A model generated the notes under the pieces. That model saw only the letters and a program-made list of their open reading frames with translations. It was not told the DNA's origin and made no database searches. A stretch of 5,489 nt of DNA, taken from the NCBI GenBank assembly GCA_025935475.1, contig JAICVE010000216.1, forward strand, positions 1-5,489. Direction: 5' to 3'. How positions within the stretch are numbered: the first letter of the stretch is position 1; the number at the start of each line of letters is the position of its first letter. Source of the stretch: Nitrospira sp. (GTDB taxonomy: Bacteria; Nitrospirota; Nitrospiria; Nitrospirales; Nitrospiraceae). Made by a program: the position numbers and the translations under genes. This document shows positions 5,320 through 5,489 of this stretch, piece by piece.

Positions 5320-5489
5320 TCACCGCGGGTCGTCCAGTTCTCGCCTGACCGCTGTCATCGATTGAACTGGCCCTGAAAACTCCGCTTCGCGAGCCATCTT
5401 GCCCGCCGAACGGAGCTCGATTTCAGCCGAGAGATCCGGCTGCTCCTGTAAGGCACTGCTCACCTGTTCCGTCGTCCTGTCGCTGCATG
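5320..5489 (-). CDS. C-terminal end of a gene running off the window, unassigned
   Basis: The minus-strand frame is open from the window edge to TGA at 5320-5322, giving 55 complete codons. The upstream portion uses mostly G or C in the third position and reads as a plausible helical protein: T-E-Q-V-S-S-A-L-Q-E-Q-P-D-L, then E-I-E-L-R-S-A-G-K-M-A-R-E-A-E. The last 15 residues, towards V-R-R-E-L-D-D-P-R, are charged. No domain is recognisable from this tail. The stop lies 66 nt before the GTG of the 56-aa gene on the same strand, compatible with one transcript. Confidence 0.45.
   Translation of the reverse strand, partial: CSDRTTEQVSSALQEQPDLSAEIELRSAGKMAREAEFSGPVQSMTAVRRELDDPR

Noticed and set aside
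5120..5365. Plus-strand 81-aa frame near the window end
   Set aside because: Low-complexity Ser/Arg/Thr composition and no clear ribosome binding site; the minus-strand frames in the same place look more protein-like.

Overview
The window looks like chromosome from a Gram-negative, moderately GC-rich bacterium. It carries an outer-membrane beta-barrel gene, a lipoprotein, exported proteins with signal peptides, strong AAGGAGG ribosome binding sites and several tiny CxxC zinc-binding proteins. The set of small exported unknowns, a short CxxC protein coupled to a mannose-1-phosphate guanylyltransferase-like enzyme, and a CPXCG protein reminds me of Nitrospira (Nitrospirota). That placement is inference from gene style, not from a marker gene.

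Layout. (1) At 1-728 (+) a possible gene tail runs into an outer-membrane beta-barrel gene (141-728). The barrel gene has a signal peptide and a C-terminal aromatic residue, but also an in-frame TGA at codon 39. (2) On the minus strand are a 284-aa exported protein (865-1719) with three related beta-rich segments and a 109-aa lipoprotein (2030-2359), separated by about 310 bp with no convincing gene. A perfect 22-bp tandem duplication abuts the first gene's stop. (3) A plus-strand gene for a 169-aa exported protein of unknown function (2726-3235) sits between two long inverted repeats (2498-2644 and 3263-3412), whose outer 35 bp are identical. (4) At 3470-4659 (+) a 70-aa four-cysteine protein overlaps by ATGA a 326-aa sugar-phosphate nucleotidyltransferase. 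(5) At 4767-4949 (+) is a 60-aa CPXCG cysteine-rich protein. (6) The last 500 bp read better on the minus strand: a 56-aa ORF with its own ribosome binding site (5083-5253) and the C-terminal end of another ORF running off the window (5320-5489). A possible frameshifted CxxC micro-gene lies at 4895-5034.

Function. The only enzyme with a predictable reaction is the nucleotidyltransferase, which would activate a sugar phosphate, probably mannose-1-P to GDP-mannose, for envelope or exopolysaccharide synthesis. The surrounding barrel, lipoprotein and exported proteins fit a cell-envelope neighbourhood, but nothing here proves a joint pathway. The strongest unexplained signal is the inverted repeat pair around the 169-aa gene. 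It could be the ends of a transposase-less mobile cassette or a duplicated leader/promoter region. I found no CRISPR array, tRNA, rRNA or transposase.
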